Shown here: positions 7,604-16,695 of the stretch, piece after piece
How the letters are laid out: every line of letters begins with the position of its first letter
Numbering within the stretch: the first letter of the stretch is position 1
NCBI GenBank assembly: GCA_028277745.1
Contig: JANQFR010000027.1
Location: 1-41,538 of the forward strand
Length of the DNA: 41,538 bases
Origin: Phycisphaeraceae bacterium
GTDB taxonomy: Bacteria > Planctomycetota > Phycisphaerae > Phycisphaerales > Phycisphaeraceae
Direction of reading: 5' to 3'
Translations under genes and position numbers: made by a program
The notes under the pieces: generated by a model
Database searches by the model: none
The model's input: only the letters and a program-made list of their open reading frames with translations
What the model was told of the DNA's origin: nothing

Positions 7604-10018
7604 ATGCCTTCCATGTCCGCGCTTCGCGATTGTCGTGTGATCATCTTGCTCTTGGGCGTCAGCGTTGCCGGCCCTGTACGCGGCGCCGACAACGGCAATC
7701 TACCGCATGACTCAGCGTACGTGCGGGTCGTCGACGGTCAACTGCACGTCGACGGCCAACGCGTCCGCTACTGGGGCACCAACGGCCACACATTCGCCCA
7801 GGCGAACGTCAAAAGGGGCGATACCCCTGCCGAGGTGCGTCGTAAGGTTACGCGTATGCGCCAGAGCAACCGTATGATTCTCGACCGCCTCGAAATGCTT
7901 GGTTTCAACTCGGTGCGTATCTGGGTCGGTTTCTCGCGGGATTCAGGCCCCTATCGTAAGGGTGACGGTTCGAAGGCTGACAGCATCGATTTCTTCCTGA
8001 ACGAGGCGTCGAAGCGCGGCTTCAGGGTCTGGTACGCGGGTTTCAACTCACTCCACCGGGTCAGCCCCGAGGACGTCGGCGTGATCGACGACCCCGCCAC
8101 GGCCGAGGCCTGGGCGCAGGCCGTACGTTCGCAGTGCGAGTACAACGACGACGGCACGCTCAAGCGTGGCTGGGACATCCGCAACAATGTCGCCCGCATC
8201 TGGGATCCGCGCCTAGAAGCGTTCGGACTTGCCGGCATGATCAACTCCGCGAATCACATCAACCAGTACAACGGCCTGCGTTGGGCGGACGATCCGGTGT
8301 TTGGCGTGTGGGAACTGTCAAACGAGGAGTGGTGGATGCGCAAGATGGTGGGCGGGCGTTGGCAGAAACTGCCGGATTTCTTCCGCAATCAACTGCTGGG
8401 CCTCTGGCACGATTACTTGCGCGACAAGTATGAAACCGATGAAAAGCTGCGTAACGCGTGGGGCGGTCTGCTCGACGGAGAGTCGCTGGCGGACGGCACA
8501 GTTTTACTTGCGCCAATGGCTCGGCCAACCGGCGCAGACGTGAGCATGAACGACCAGAACCCGCTGGCGGCCGAAGCGCTGCGGGCGCTGGATCAAAAGT
8601 ACGGCCGGGAGGATTTTGCCCCCGCCCGCGGCGCGGACGTGCTCGAATTCTTTATGGGGCTGCAACTCGCACACAAGCAACGCAGCGAAGCGGCGATCAA
8701 GCCGTTGGGCAAGAGCACCCGGCTAAGTCCGATGATCTACGACACCGGTATCGGCTACGAGATTCAGAGCCAGTATCTCCATCAGAACGCCGACGCCGTG
8801 GTCCACGACGCATACGTCAACGGCTTCGGCCCTTCGTTCGAAAGCCAGATCGGCAAGGTCGACCACGCGTTCAACGATTTCGAGGCGAGTCGGCTGACGC
8901 TTGAGGCCGAGCGTATCGCCGCGAACGACGGAACGTGGGTGAACTGGTTACGCAAGCCGCCGGGCATCGCACAGGGGGTGCCGTGGCTGGAGCACAACCG
9001 TGTCGAGGGCATGCCGTACTTCTGCTACGAGACGAACATCATGCAGCCGGCCAAGTACCGGGCCGATTTCCCGTTACGGCTGCTGGCGCTGGCGAGCATC
9101 CAGGACTGGGACTGGGCCTGCTGGCACTACTTCGGCGATGGCTCGCTCAACAGGCTCGCGGAAAAACCACGCCACTTCCAGGACCAGAAGATGGACGTTA
9201 CCACCGGCGGCCATCCGCAGGGCTATCACTTCACCTACGACGAGGTCATGTCGTCGATGATCCGCGCGGCGGGCTTCCTGTTCCGTGACTTCGCGTTCGA
9301 CCCGGCGCCGAATCCGACGAAGTTCATCTACGGCCGCAAGTCGCTCTACGACCCCGCCAGTATGGACTACGGTCACAGCTACGGCCGCACGGGCCTGGAC
9401 ATGCTCCAGACCGTATACCAGCACGGCGTGCGCATCGAGATCGATCCGACCCGAGAAGGCGATGAAGTGATCGGTCCGGTCGTGTCTTTTGATGACCGCC
9501 ACACCCACAACCCCTACACCCCCACCGAGCAGATCGTCTTCGATTGGAAACAGGGCTTCCTCACGATGGATAGCCCGGCGGGTGTGGTGTTTACAGGCCT
9601 CCTGGACCGGGTCAGCGGCAGCTATCGTTTTGAGAACGGCGTCGCCCTGAGCGACGTCGAACTGCATACCCCCGAAGGGACTTTGGATCCGATTGCCCCG
9701 GGGGATACATACATTGCCTTTGCTCTCTACAGCACCGACGGCAAACCGCTGGCCGAGTGCGAGTCAGCGAGCCTGTCGCTGGTGAGCACGAGCTACAACA
9801 CCGAGATGAAACTCAAAGACAATGGTCTGGCAGCCCAAGCCGGCCGCGCACCCGTGCTTGTGACCCGCGTAACCGGCACGGTCGTCGCCCCGGCAATCGA
9901 GGGCATGAGCTACACCGCCTACGACTGGGGCATGAATCCCATCGGGCGGGGTAAGGTCAGGAATGGTACGTTGAACATTCCCCACTCGCCTGTGTTCGTC
10001 ATCAAGTTGAGCCGCTAG
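7604..10018 (+). CDS. Secreted clan GH-A glycoside hydrolase (cellulase-like TIM barrel)
   Basis: 804 aa from the ATG at 7604, preceded by GGGAG 7 bases upstream; a TTG at 7574 gives no better start. Residues 1-27 are a signal peptide. VDGQRVRYWGTNGH (about 47-60) is the standard opening of GH5-like barrels. The candidate acid/base is Glu241 in VWELSNEEWW and the candidate nucleophile Glu476 in YFCYETNIM, followed by WDWACWHYFGDGS. Both are placed by clan GH-A logic (Asn-Glu at the end of strand 4, Glu at strand 7). Residues about 600-804 look beta-rich, probably a C-terminal sandwich. It sits between the two beta-helix paralogs, 36 bp after the first and 50 bp before the second. The substrate cannot be read from sequence. 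Confidence 0.83.
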   Translation: MPSMSALRDCRVIILLLGVSVAGPVRGADNGNLPHDSAYVRVVDGQLHVDGQRVRYWGTNGHTFAQANVKRGDTPAEVRRKVTRMRQSNRMILDRLEMLGFNSVRIWVGFSRDSGPYRKGDGSKADSIDFFLNEASKRGFRVWYAGFNSLHRVSPEDVGVIDDPATAEAWAQAVRSQCEYNDDGTLKRGWDIRNNVARIWDPRLEAFGLAGMINSANHINQYNGLRWADDPVFGVWELSNEEWWMRKMVGGRWQKLPDFFRNQLLGLWHDYLRDKYETDEKLRNAWGGLLDGESLADGTVLLAPMARPTGADVSMNDQNPLAAEALRALDQKYGREDFAPARGADVLEFFMGLQLAHKQRSEAAIKPLGKSTRLSPMIYDTGIGYEIQSQYLHQNADAVVHDAYVNGFGPSFESQIGKVDHAFNDFEASRLTLEAERIAANDGTWVNWLRKPPGIAQGVPWLEHNRVEGMPYFCYETNIMQPAKYRADFPLRLLALASIQDWDWACWHYFGDGSLNRLAEKPRHFQDQKMDVTTGGHPQGYHFTYDEVMSSMIRAAGFLFRDFAFDPAPNPTKFIYGRKSLYDPASMDYGHSYGRTGLDMLQTVYQHGVRIEIDPTREGDEVIGPVVSFDDRHTHNPYTPTEQIVFDWKQGFLTMDSPAGVVFTGLLDRVSGSYRFENGVALSDVELHTPEGTLDPIAPGDTYIAFALYSTDGKPLAECESASLSLVSTSYNTEMKLKDNGLAAQAGRAPVLVTRVTGTVVAPAIEGMSYTAYDWGMNPIGRGKVRNGTLNIPHSPVFVIKLSR

Positions 10019-10068
10019 CCCGCAGCACGCATTGGGTTCCCTACTCCATTTTCCTAAAGTCATCTTTT

Positions 10069-12576
10069 ATGCTCACAACCCGGCCCATGATTGTTTTAGC
10101 GGTTCTCTTGACACAGGGTTTCTACGCCTACAGCGGAGTCGATATGCCGCCTCCCCATTGGGATGACCGACAAGGCAACCCGGTCGAAATCGATGGCCAA
10201 CCGCGCTGGCGCCTGGACCGGCTCTGGCCGGACAAGCCTGAGGACTTTACGGCTTACCGGCCGATGCTCTGGGACGCCGAACACGCAGACTGGCGGCCGA
10301 CCGAACACATGCAGGAGAACATGCCCAGCGCACGGGTGGATGAACGTGGCGTCGTGCACTTCATGGTCGGCGGGCCGATCGGTGACGTGCGGTTCAACAA
10401 GATCGCGGCGTTGACGTTCATTGCGCCGGAAGCGGGGACGTATGGCGTAACCGGCACGGCTCGCGGACGCGTCGCCGGCGGCTACGGCCTGCCGCCCACC
10501 ACGGTCCTGCTGATCAAGCGGGCCGACAAAGCCGTGGAAACGATCAGGGAATGGTCGCTGAACCAGAACGAGGTCGGCAGGCTCGATGGGGTGGCGGTGG
10601 ATCTCGACGCCGGCGAGGAGTTGTCGCTGGTCATCGCCGCGTACCAGGCGCGTACACGCATGCTCGTCACGCTGAAGGACTACCGCGTGTCGACCAAGCT
10701 TGCCGACGCCGCTCGGCGTCGCCTCGCCGGCCCGGCCAGCCCGGTCCTACAGCCCACACCGCAAGATATCCTCGACGTCAACCGAGCCGTGATCCACGCT
10801 GGTGAGGGGGGAGTCGTTTATCCCGCGTCCTCGGGCATCCGTAATGTCAAGGCTTTTGGCGCCAAGGGCGACGGCGTTCACGACGATACCGCCGCGATCC
10901 AGGCGGCCTATGACAAAGCCGGGCTCATCTACTTTCCTAACGGAACGTATCTGATCTCGGACACGATCATCGCTCCGCCGCGTCGCGGGAGCGCCCCGAC
11001 GCGAAGAATCATTCAAGGTCAGTCACGCGATGGCGTCATCCTCCGCCTCGTTGGCCATGCCGCCGGTTTCGACAACCCCCAGAAGCCCAAGGCGATGCTG
11101 GTGACGTCCTACGGTGTTGCGCAGGCTTTCCGCAACAGCGTTCGTGACATGACTTTTGAAGTCGGCGCGGGCAATGCCGGCGCGATCGGGGTTGACTTCT
11201 TCTCCTCCAACACCGGCAATGTGCGCGACTTGGTGATCCGCAGCCTCGACCCTGAACAAGCGGGATACGCCGGGCTGATGATGCACGGCGACTCCGGGCC
11301 GTCGTTTGTGCAGCGCCTGCGTGTTGAAGGTTTTGACTATGGCGTCATCTCCGCTGGCGGACAATCGCAGACGCTCGAAGACATCCACGTCACCGGCCAG
11401 CGCGTCGCCGGTTTCGCCGGCCGCATGAAGACCACCATGCACCGTTTTACAAGCGATAACACGGTTCCCGGGCTGGTGCTCACCGGCGTGTTCAACAACA
11501 TCCTTGACGCCACGCTCACCGGCGGGAACGGCGGGCCTGCGATCGTCGCCGAGGGACCGAACATCCTGCTGCGTGACATTCGGAGTTCCGGCTACGATCA
11601 TGCGCTTGAACACGATACGGCCGGCGTCATCACCGGCGAGAGGATCGACGAATGGACGGCCGTCCCGCCGGTTACGCTGGGCGACGCCAAACCACATACC
11701 TTGAGGCTGCCGATCAAAGATGCCCCCGTAGCGCCGCGGGCTCCGCTCGATCAGTGGGTCAACGTGCAGAGTTTTCAGCCCCAGCCCCTGGAAGGCCGGA
11801 AGCAACTCAATTGGGCGCCGGCGATCCAGGCGGCGTTCAACGACGGCCGATCGACGGTGTACCTCGAGCCCGGTCGGAAGATGCACGTGAACGGTACGAT
11901 GACCATCCCCGCGCACGTCAAGCGGTTCATCGGTATGGAGGCGGAACTGCGGCGTTACGACAAGCTGCCCGGTCGAAAGGTCCGGTTCATCACCGAAGGC
12001 CCCGCCGAAGCAGGCCCGCTGGTCTTCGAACGCACCGACGCGATTTACGGCCAGATCGAGATCGTCCATCGCAGCGCCCGGCCGCTGATCATCCGTAGCG
12101 TTTGTGTCCAGCACCTGACGCTCGAACGTGGAGCCGGGGACGTGTTCATCGAAGACTCGGTCACCGCGTTTTTGACGATCAACGGGCAGAACGTCTGGGC
12201 CCGTCAGCATGATCCTGAGTTCTGGGCCCGCGACAGCGAGGCCGGCTATCTCCAGCCGCACGTATTGAACAATGGCGGCAACTATTGGTGCCTCGGCTTC
12301 AAGACCGAGCAACTCCAGCCAAAGGTCTACACAATCAACCGCGGCTCGTCGGAAGTCTACGCCTATGTGCTGTCGAACCGCTTGGCTTACCCGCAGCCTA
12401 TGTTCCTGGTGAACCACGGCAGCAGGCTGAGCTTGTCGTTGCACGAGAATGTCAGCCGTAACACGCCGTTCGACGTCGTGGTCCGACTGGTCAAAGGTAA
12501 GGGCGAGATCATCGACGCCGTCGACGTGCCACGGCGCGGCCGGGGCGCGACATTCCCGCTGCTGGTGGCCGAATAA
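10069..12576 (+). CDS. Large secreted double beta-helix protein with N-terminal beta-sandwich (pectate-lyase-3/GH55-like)
   Basis: 835 aa. The N-terminus has a hydrophobic export signal (MIVLAVLLTQGFYAYSG). Residues about 25-220 form an extra domain absent from the 648-aa paralog; phrases such as FIAPEAGTYGVTGTARGR suggest a carbohydrate-binding beta-sandwich. The first helix opens at about residue 262 with KAFGAKGDGVHDDTAAIQAA, a textbook Pectate_lyase_3 start, and a second begins near 560 (DQWVNVQSFQ). The spacing and the FDNPQKPKA segment match the paralog at 5621, so the pair arose by duplication. The stop codon overlaps the next ATG (TAATG), which indicates translational coupling to the aldo/keto reductase. 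It is probably an extracellular glycan lyase or hydrolase. Confidence 0.83.
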   Translation: MLTTRPMIVLAVLLTQGFYAYSGVDMPPPHWDDRQGNPVEIDGQPRWRLDRLWPDKPEDFTAYRPMLWDAEHADWRPTEHMQENMPSARVDERGVVHFMVGGPIGDVRFNKIAALTFIAPEAGTYGVTGTARGRVAGGYGLPPTTVLLIKRADKAVETIREWSLNQNEVGRLDGVAVDLDAGEELSLVIAAYQARTRMLVTLKDYRVSTKLADAARRRLAGPASPVLQPTPQDILDVNRAVIHAGEGGVVYPASSGIRNVKAFGAKGDGVHDDTAAIQAAYDKAGLIYFPNGTYLISDTIIAPPRRGSAPTRRIIQGQSRDGVILRLVGHAAGFDNPQKPKAMLVTSYGVAQAFRNSVRDMTFEVGAGNAGAIGVDFFSSNTGNVRDLVIRSLDPEQAGYAGLMMHGDSGPSFVQRLRVEGFDYGVISAGGQSQTLEDIHVTGQRVAGFAGRMKTTMHRFTSDNTVPGLVLTGVFNNILDATLTGGNGGPAIVAEGPNILLRDIRSSGYDHALEHDTAGVITGERIDEWTAVPPVTLGDAKPHTLRLPIKDAPVAPRAPLDQWVNVQSFQPQPLEGRKQLNWAPAIQAAFNDGRSTVYLEPGRKMHVNGTMTIPAHVKRFIGMEAELRRYDKLPGRKVRFITEGPAEAGPLVFERTDAIYGQIEIVHRSARPLIIRSVCVQHLTLERGAGDVFIEDSVTAFLTINGQNVWARQHDPEFWARDSEAGYLQPHVLNNGGNYWCLGFKTEQLQPKVYTINRGSSEVYAYVLSNRLAYPQPMFLVNHGSRLSLSLHENVSRNTPFDVVVRLVKGKGEIIDAVDVPRRGRGATFPLLVAE

Positions 12577-13613
12577 TGCGGTACCGACTGTTCGGTCGAA
12601 CCGGCATCCGTGTCAGCGCCATCGCGATGGGCACGAGTTCATCCGGCGGCGGGGGCTGGCGTGGTTACACCGATATGGTTGCCGACGCTATCGACCAGGG
12701 CATCAACTTCTTTGACACCGCTAACATCTACGGCCAAGATGAGGAACGCCTCGGCCATGCTCTGCAGGAACTCGGTCGCCGCGACCGCATCGTCCTCGCC
12801 ACCAAGGCGGAAGGCCCGGTCCGCCCTGACGACCCGAACGGCCGCGGCATCAGCAGGCGGCATCTCATCGAGCAGTGCGACGCCTCGCTCCGCCGACTCC
12901 GCACCGACTATATCGATCTCTACCAACTACACTGCTCGCACGGCAGCACGGTGCCGATCGACGAACCGCTGCGAGCGATGGACGATTTGATCCGCGCGGG
13001 TAAGGTCCGCTACGCCGGCGCGAGTCACTACGCGGCGTGGCAGTTGATGGAGTCGCTGTGTGTGTCGCGCGAACTCAGGCTCAACCGCTTCGTCTGCGAG
13101 CAGGCGGTCTACCACCCGCTGGACCGCACCATCGAACGCGACCTGCTGCCGTTCGCACAGACCTACGGCCACGCGGTCGTGCTCTGGTCGCCGGTCGCGG
13201 GCGGGTTTTTCAACGGCAAGGTGAAGCGAGGCGGACGGCACCGTCACATCGAACGTGTGCTGAAAGACCGGATCGATGCGGGCTATGAGGAAGACGCTGA
13301 ACGCTGCCGGCAGCGGGCGCACGACCTGCAAGAGCTCATCATCGGCATCGCCGATGAGAAAGGCTGTACACCGACGCAACTCGTCATCGCGTGGGAACTG
13401 GACACGCCCGGCGTGACGTGCCCGATCATCGGGTTCAAGAGTCCGGAGCAGTTACGTTCCGCGATCGCTGCGCTCGACGTAACGGTGACCGACAATGATC
13501 GCCGACGGATCGACGCGATCGCCAGGCCGCGCCAAGCGATCGTCCCATTCAACGACGCCGGCGGCAGCCCGCCGCTGAATGCGGACTGGGGCCCGCATCG
13601 CTATCGTGGGTAA
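12576..13613 (+). CDS. Aldo/keto reductase
   Basis: 345 aa, a full-length NADPH-dependent aldo/keto reductase. The family tetrad is visible: Asp47 and Tyr52 in FDTANIYG, Lys77 in LATKAEG and His119 in LYQLHC. The C-terminal half keeps the cofactor loop region (CPIIGFKSPEQL). It lacks an export signal, so it acts in the cytoplasm and presumably reduces or oxidises a sugar released by the enzymes upstream. Its start overlaps the stop of the beta-helix gene by one base, and the next gene begins 3 bases after its stop. That tight packing supports a shared transcript and pathway. The sugar it acts on is not evident; it could also be one of the redundant stress-type reductases. Confidence 0.92.
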   Translation: MRYRLFGRTGIRVSAIAMGTSSSGGGGWRGYTDMVADAIDQGINFFDTANIYGQDEERLGHALQELGRRDRIVLATKAEGPVRPDDPNGRGISRRHLIEQCDASLRRLRTDYIDLYQLHCSHGSTVPIDEPLRAMDDLIRAGKVRYAGASHYAAWQLMESLCVSRELRLNRFVCEQAVYHPLDRTIERDLLPFAQTYGHAVVLWSPVAGGFFNGKVKRGGRHRHIERVLKDRIDAGYEEDAERCRQRAHDLQELIIGIADEKGCTPTQLVIAWELDTPGVTCPIIGFKSPEQLRSAIAALDVTVTDNDRRRIDAIARPRQAIVPFNDAGGSPPLNADWGPHRYRG

Positions 13614-13616
13614 CAC

Positions 13617-14465
13617 ATGATCCGCTTGGGCGCACCGATCTTCGAGCCATGGGAAACCCCCAAGCAGTGGGCGGCCGCAGCCAAACGGTTGGGCTTCACC
13701 GCGGTGTACTGCCCGATTACACCAGACGACCCGCGGGCGGGCGATGCGGCGTTTGTCACCGAGATCGCGGCGGCGGCTTCCGAGTACGACCTGCTCATCG
13801 GTGAAGTCGGCGTCTGGCGCGGCAACCTGGTGAGTCCCGATGTGGAACAACGCGATGACGCGGTGCGACGCGTGACCGCCGGGCTGGCGTTGGCCGAACG
13901 CGTTGGGGCCGCGTGCTGCGTCACGCTCAGTGGATCGCGGGAGCCGGGCGACCGCTGCACGCCTCATCCCGGGAACTTCACCGCCGACACCCGGCGTTTG
14001 CTCGTTGAGCAGGTCCAACGCGTGATCGATGCCGTGTCCCCGAAACGCGCCTGCTTCACGCTCGAAACCATGCCCTGGGCGCTGCCGAGTCGGGTGGATG
14101 AGTATCTGGCCTTGCTGGACGAGGTCAATCGGCCGGGATTCGCGGTGCACCTCGACCCGGTCAACCTGCTCGACAGCCCGCGCACCTTCCTCGCCCACCA
14201 CGCGCTGATCCAGGACGCGCTCAACCGGCTAGGCCCGTTCCTTAAAGCGTGCCATCTTAAAGACGCGGTGCTCCATGACGACATGCCCGCGCACGTCCGC
14301 GAGGTCGCCCCCGGCGAAGGGGCGCTCGATCTGCAGTTCTTGCTGACTCAGCTCCATGCGTTACCGCAAGATGTCCCGGTATTACTTGAGCACCTCTCCG
14401 ACGCCCCAGCATACGCTAAAGCCTTTGGTCACGTCAGCGGGCTCATCGATCGAACTGCTGTCTAA
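13617..14465 (+). CDS. Sugar phosphate isomerase/epimerase-like TIM-barrel protein (xylose isomerase-like AP endonuclease-2 fold)
   Basis: 282 aa, cytoplasmic. It follows the xylose-isomerase-like barrel pattern, with metal-ligand-like acids and histidines at strand ends: FTLETMPW (Glu near 146), FAVHLDPVN (His and Asp near 180), KACHLKDAV (His near 221) and VLLEHLSD (Glu near 262). The family covers isomerases, epimerases and keto-sugar dehydratases, and the exact reaction is open. It is the last gene of the LacI-led run, 3 bases after the aldo/keto reductase, so the two probably act on the same sugar. No obvious intrinsic terminator follows. Confidence 0.86.
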   Translation: MIRLGAPIFEPWETPKQWAAAAKRLGFTAVYCPITPDDPRAGDAAFVTEIAAAASEYDLLIGEVGVWRGNLVSPDVEQRDDAVRRVTAGLALAERVGAACCVTLSGSREPGDRCTPHPGNFTADTRRLLVEQVQRVIDAVSPKRACFTLETMPWALPSRVDEYLALLDEVNRPGFAVHLDPVNLLDSPRTFLAHHALIQDALNRLGPFLKACHLKDAVLHDDMPAHVREVAPGEGALDLQFLLTQLHALPQDVPVLLEHLSDAPAYAKAFGHVSGLIDRTAV

Positions 14466-14707
14466 CAAAGCAGACGGTCTGAACACGCCGTTTGGTGATC
14501 ACTGATCGGGTAGCTTGAAACTCAAACAGAAGCGGCTCGACGGTCGGACTCCACGACCATCGACAACCCCCCGCAAGCATGCTGATCTCCCAGGTTGAGG
14601 GATAGGGGACCCATTCTCCCGAGGGGATCAAAGCTCGTTGCATCGCTTCAGGTCAGTTTGTAGCTGCTAAATTAGGAAATAACGTCTATGAGATCGCGCG
14701 AATCGGG

Positions 14708-16495
14708 TTAGTCCAGTTTCTCGACGGTAATGCTCTTAATATAGTACTTGTTGTATTTCTTTCCGTTCGAATCGAGCGCAAAATTGTAGCCCCACATGTT
14801 GACGAACTGCGCATCATCGAGGACCCACGTCACGGTGTGCCATTGCTTGTTATCCGGGATGGCGTACCAGCCGGGAGCGGACTTGTACCCGCGGCGCACC
14901 TGGGCCTCATAGTTGAGCTTGAAACCGGCTTCGTCGTTGGCTTCGTTGCGACGGACGACCACGCTGATCTTGACCGGCCCGTTGATGCCCTTGATGAAGT
15001 TCGGGTCCATCATGAAAACGGCGCCGCCCGGGATGTCGCCCGCCCGAGCCGATCCGCCGTAGGCGACCACGTCGGCGGCAACGGCGTCCGTCGCCTGCGT
15101 GTGCAGGCCCCGATGCACGGACTCCGCTCCATCCATCGTGATGGAGACCGATCGCGCATCGGTGTAGTCGCCCTCCCAAGGGAACGGCCGATCCGCGTTC
15201 GCCCGGGCTTGGGCGACCCAGGCGTCGGGCGGCTGCAGGACGATGATCGGCTTTTCGGTCAACTCGTACTGGCTCGCTCGCGTTATCTCTCCGGTCAGAG
15301 GCTCGACGATCGACACCTCCTGACCGAAGTCGATCCGGTCGGCCCGGTGCCGGTACGCCCACGTGATCAGCACCGGCCCCTCGACGCCCTCGAAGACGAA
15401 GGCGTAGTGCTGGTCGTTGAGGAGCAACCAGTCCAGGGGCTTGGGAAATTGCCCCAAGTGCTTGATCATCTGGGCCATGGCGGTATAGGCGGGGCGGGGT
15501 GTGCCGTCGGCCTCGAGCAGGCCCATCGCCCCGCTGTCGCCGTCCATCCCTTCGAACCAATTGATGCTGTCGACCCCTTGCGCGATGGCCATGGTGTACG
15601 CCTTGACCAACCCGTAGCCCGCCATGTCCGGCCCCATGCCGTGCCGTGTTCCCGGGGGGCTGGCGTTGACGCCGAGTTCGGTGAAGATAATCGGCACATC
15701 GGCTTTCTCGGGGTTAACCCGCTCGAGCATCCTCCGCGTGCTCGGCACGATGCTCATGTAGAGCGCCTCGGTCCCTAAACCGCGCACCACGCCGCCGAGG
15801 ATCTCGTAAGGATGAAGGGTGATGTAATCGAAATGATCCTTGGCCCCGGCCTCGATCGCCTGCTCGAGGTAGTTGATGTGTGCCGACTTGGCGGCTAAAC
15901 CGATCTTGCTGTCGGGGTCGACCGCCTTGGCGGCTCGATAGGCGGCGACCACAATCTTGGCGTAGTCTTCGGCGGTCTGGTCTTTGCCGGTGAAGTTCGG
16001 GGGCTCGTTCCAGACCTCCCAGTACTTGACCCGGCCTTTGCAGTGCCGAACGACCTCGGTGACGTAATTCGACCAGGCCTCGAGGTTATCCACCGGCAGC
16101 CGGTTACGGCCCGAGCCCGACTTGGCGGCCCAATCCGGATAGCTCAGCAGAACACCGCCAACCGCCATGTCGTTGTCTTCCATCACCTGGATGCGTCGAT
16201 CAAGGCTGCCCCAGTCCCACACCCCGGGCCTGCGTTCGAGGGCGGCCCAATGGACGAAGCAGTTGCGATTAAAGTCGATACCAATGGCGGCCATCTGCGG
16301 TATCCATTTCGCAGGGCTCTGGTTCGTTCGAAAATCGCCGCTGATCGCAAACATACTGAGGTCGAATTCGGGACTAGGTTCATCGGCCATCGTGTAGAAC
16401 GGGAAGGCCCCGCAAGCGGCCAGCAGGGAGCACGCAAGGACCCTAAGGAATGAGTTTCGCTGGGCGTTTCGTACATCCGTAACGTGTGCTTGCAT
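14708..16495 (-). CDS. Exported clan GH-A glycoside hydrolase (GH39-like barrel plus C-terminal jelly roll)
   Basis: 595 aa from the ATG at 16495; AAGGAA lies about 11 bases before it, and the longer reading to 16621 adds a non-coding-like tail. Residues about 11-36 are an export signal that ends LLAACG, so it may be a lipoprotein (Cys28), although cleavage after TMA is also possible. The barrel spans about 45-330, with acid/base Glu164 in YWEVWNEPPNF and nucleophile Glu273 in IIFTELGVN. The arrangement resembles GH39 and related GH-A families. A linker and a C-terminal beta-sandwich (about 440-595) ending YYIKSITVEKLD follow. Barrel and sandwich both match residues 35-565 of the 1047-aa protein at 20425, so the two are paralogs. 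It lies downstream of a GntR-type regulator on the same strand. Confidence 0.85.
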   Translation of the reverse strand: MQAHVTDVRNAQRNSFLRVLACSLLAACGAFPFYTMADEPSPEFDLSMFAISGDFRTNQSPAKWIPQMAAIGIDFNRNCFVHWAALERRPGVWDWGSLDRRIQVMEDNDMAVGGVLLSYPDWAAKSGSGRNRLPVDNLEAWSNYVTEVVRHCKGRVKYWEVWNEPPNFTGKDQTAEDYAKIVVAAYRAAKAVDPDSKIGLAAKSAHINYLEQAIEAGAKDHFDYITLHPYEILGGVVRGLGTEALYMSIVPSTRRMLERVNPEKADVPIIFTELGVNASPPGTRHGMGPDMAGYGLVKAYTMAIAQGVDSINWFEGMDGDSGAMGLLEADGTPRPAYTAMAQMIKHLGQFPKPLDWLLLNDQHYAFVFEGVEGPVLITWAYRHRADRIDFGQEVSIVEPLTGEITRASQYELTEKPIIVLQPPDAWVAQARANADRPFPWEGDYTDARSVSITMDGAESVHRGLHTQATDAVAADVVAYGGSARAGDIPGGAVFMMDPNFIKGINGPVKISVVVRRNEANDEAGFKLNYEAQVRRGYKSAPGWYAIPDNKQWHTVTWVLDDAQFVNMWGYNFALDSNGKKYNKYYIKSITVEKLD

Positions 16496-16567
16496 GAGAG
16501 ATCGGTTCCTTTTCGAATTTATACGAGTTGCAATTGTGATGTTCGTCAATTCCGGGCTGATCCTGTT

Positions 16568-16595
16568 GGCCGACCCTCCCCGAACATGGCCGACC
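16568..16595. promoter_or_regulatory. Direct repeat upstream of the GH39-like gene, possible regulator site
   Basis: GGCCGACC occurs at 16568-16575 and again at 16588-16595, exactly 20 bp apart, in the 200-bp gap between the GntR-type regulator and the glycosidase start. A two-turn spacing suits a dimeric regulator. In GC-rich DNA an 8-base repeat can be chance. Confidence 0.25.
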
Positions 16596-16695
16596 GACGT
16601 ATGACGAGGCCGAAAACGCACTTGGAAGCTTGGAATGCATCATCCTGAGTTTCGAGGCGGAGGCGGGCTCGGTAGGCCACGATTGATCCGCCGGG

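Noticed and set aside
14443..14643. A 66-codon leftward frame with a protein-like stretch (STWEISMLAGGCRWSW)
   Set aside because: It overlaps the end of the isomerase gene, lacks a ribosome site and matches no family with confidence. A faint resemblance to amidinohydrolase C-termini is too weak to call a pseudogene.
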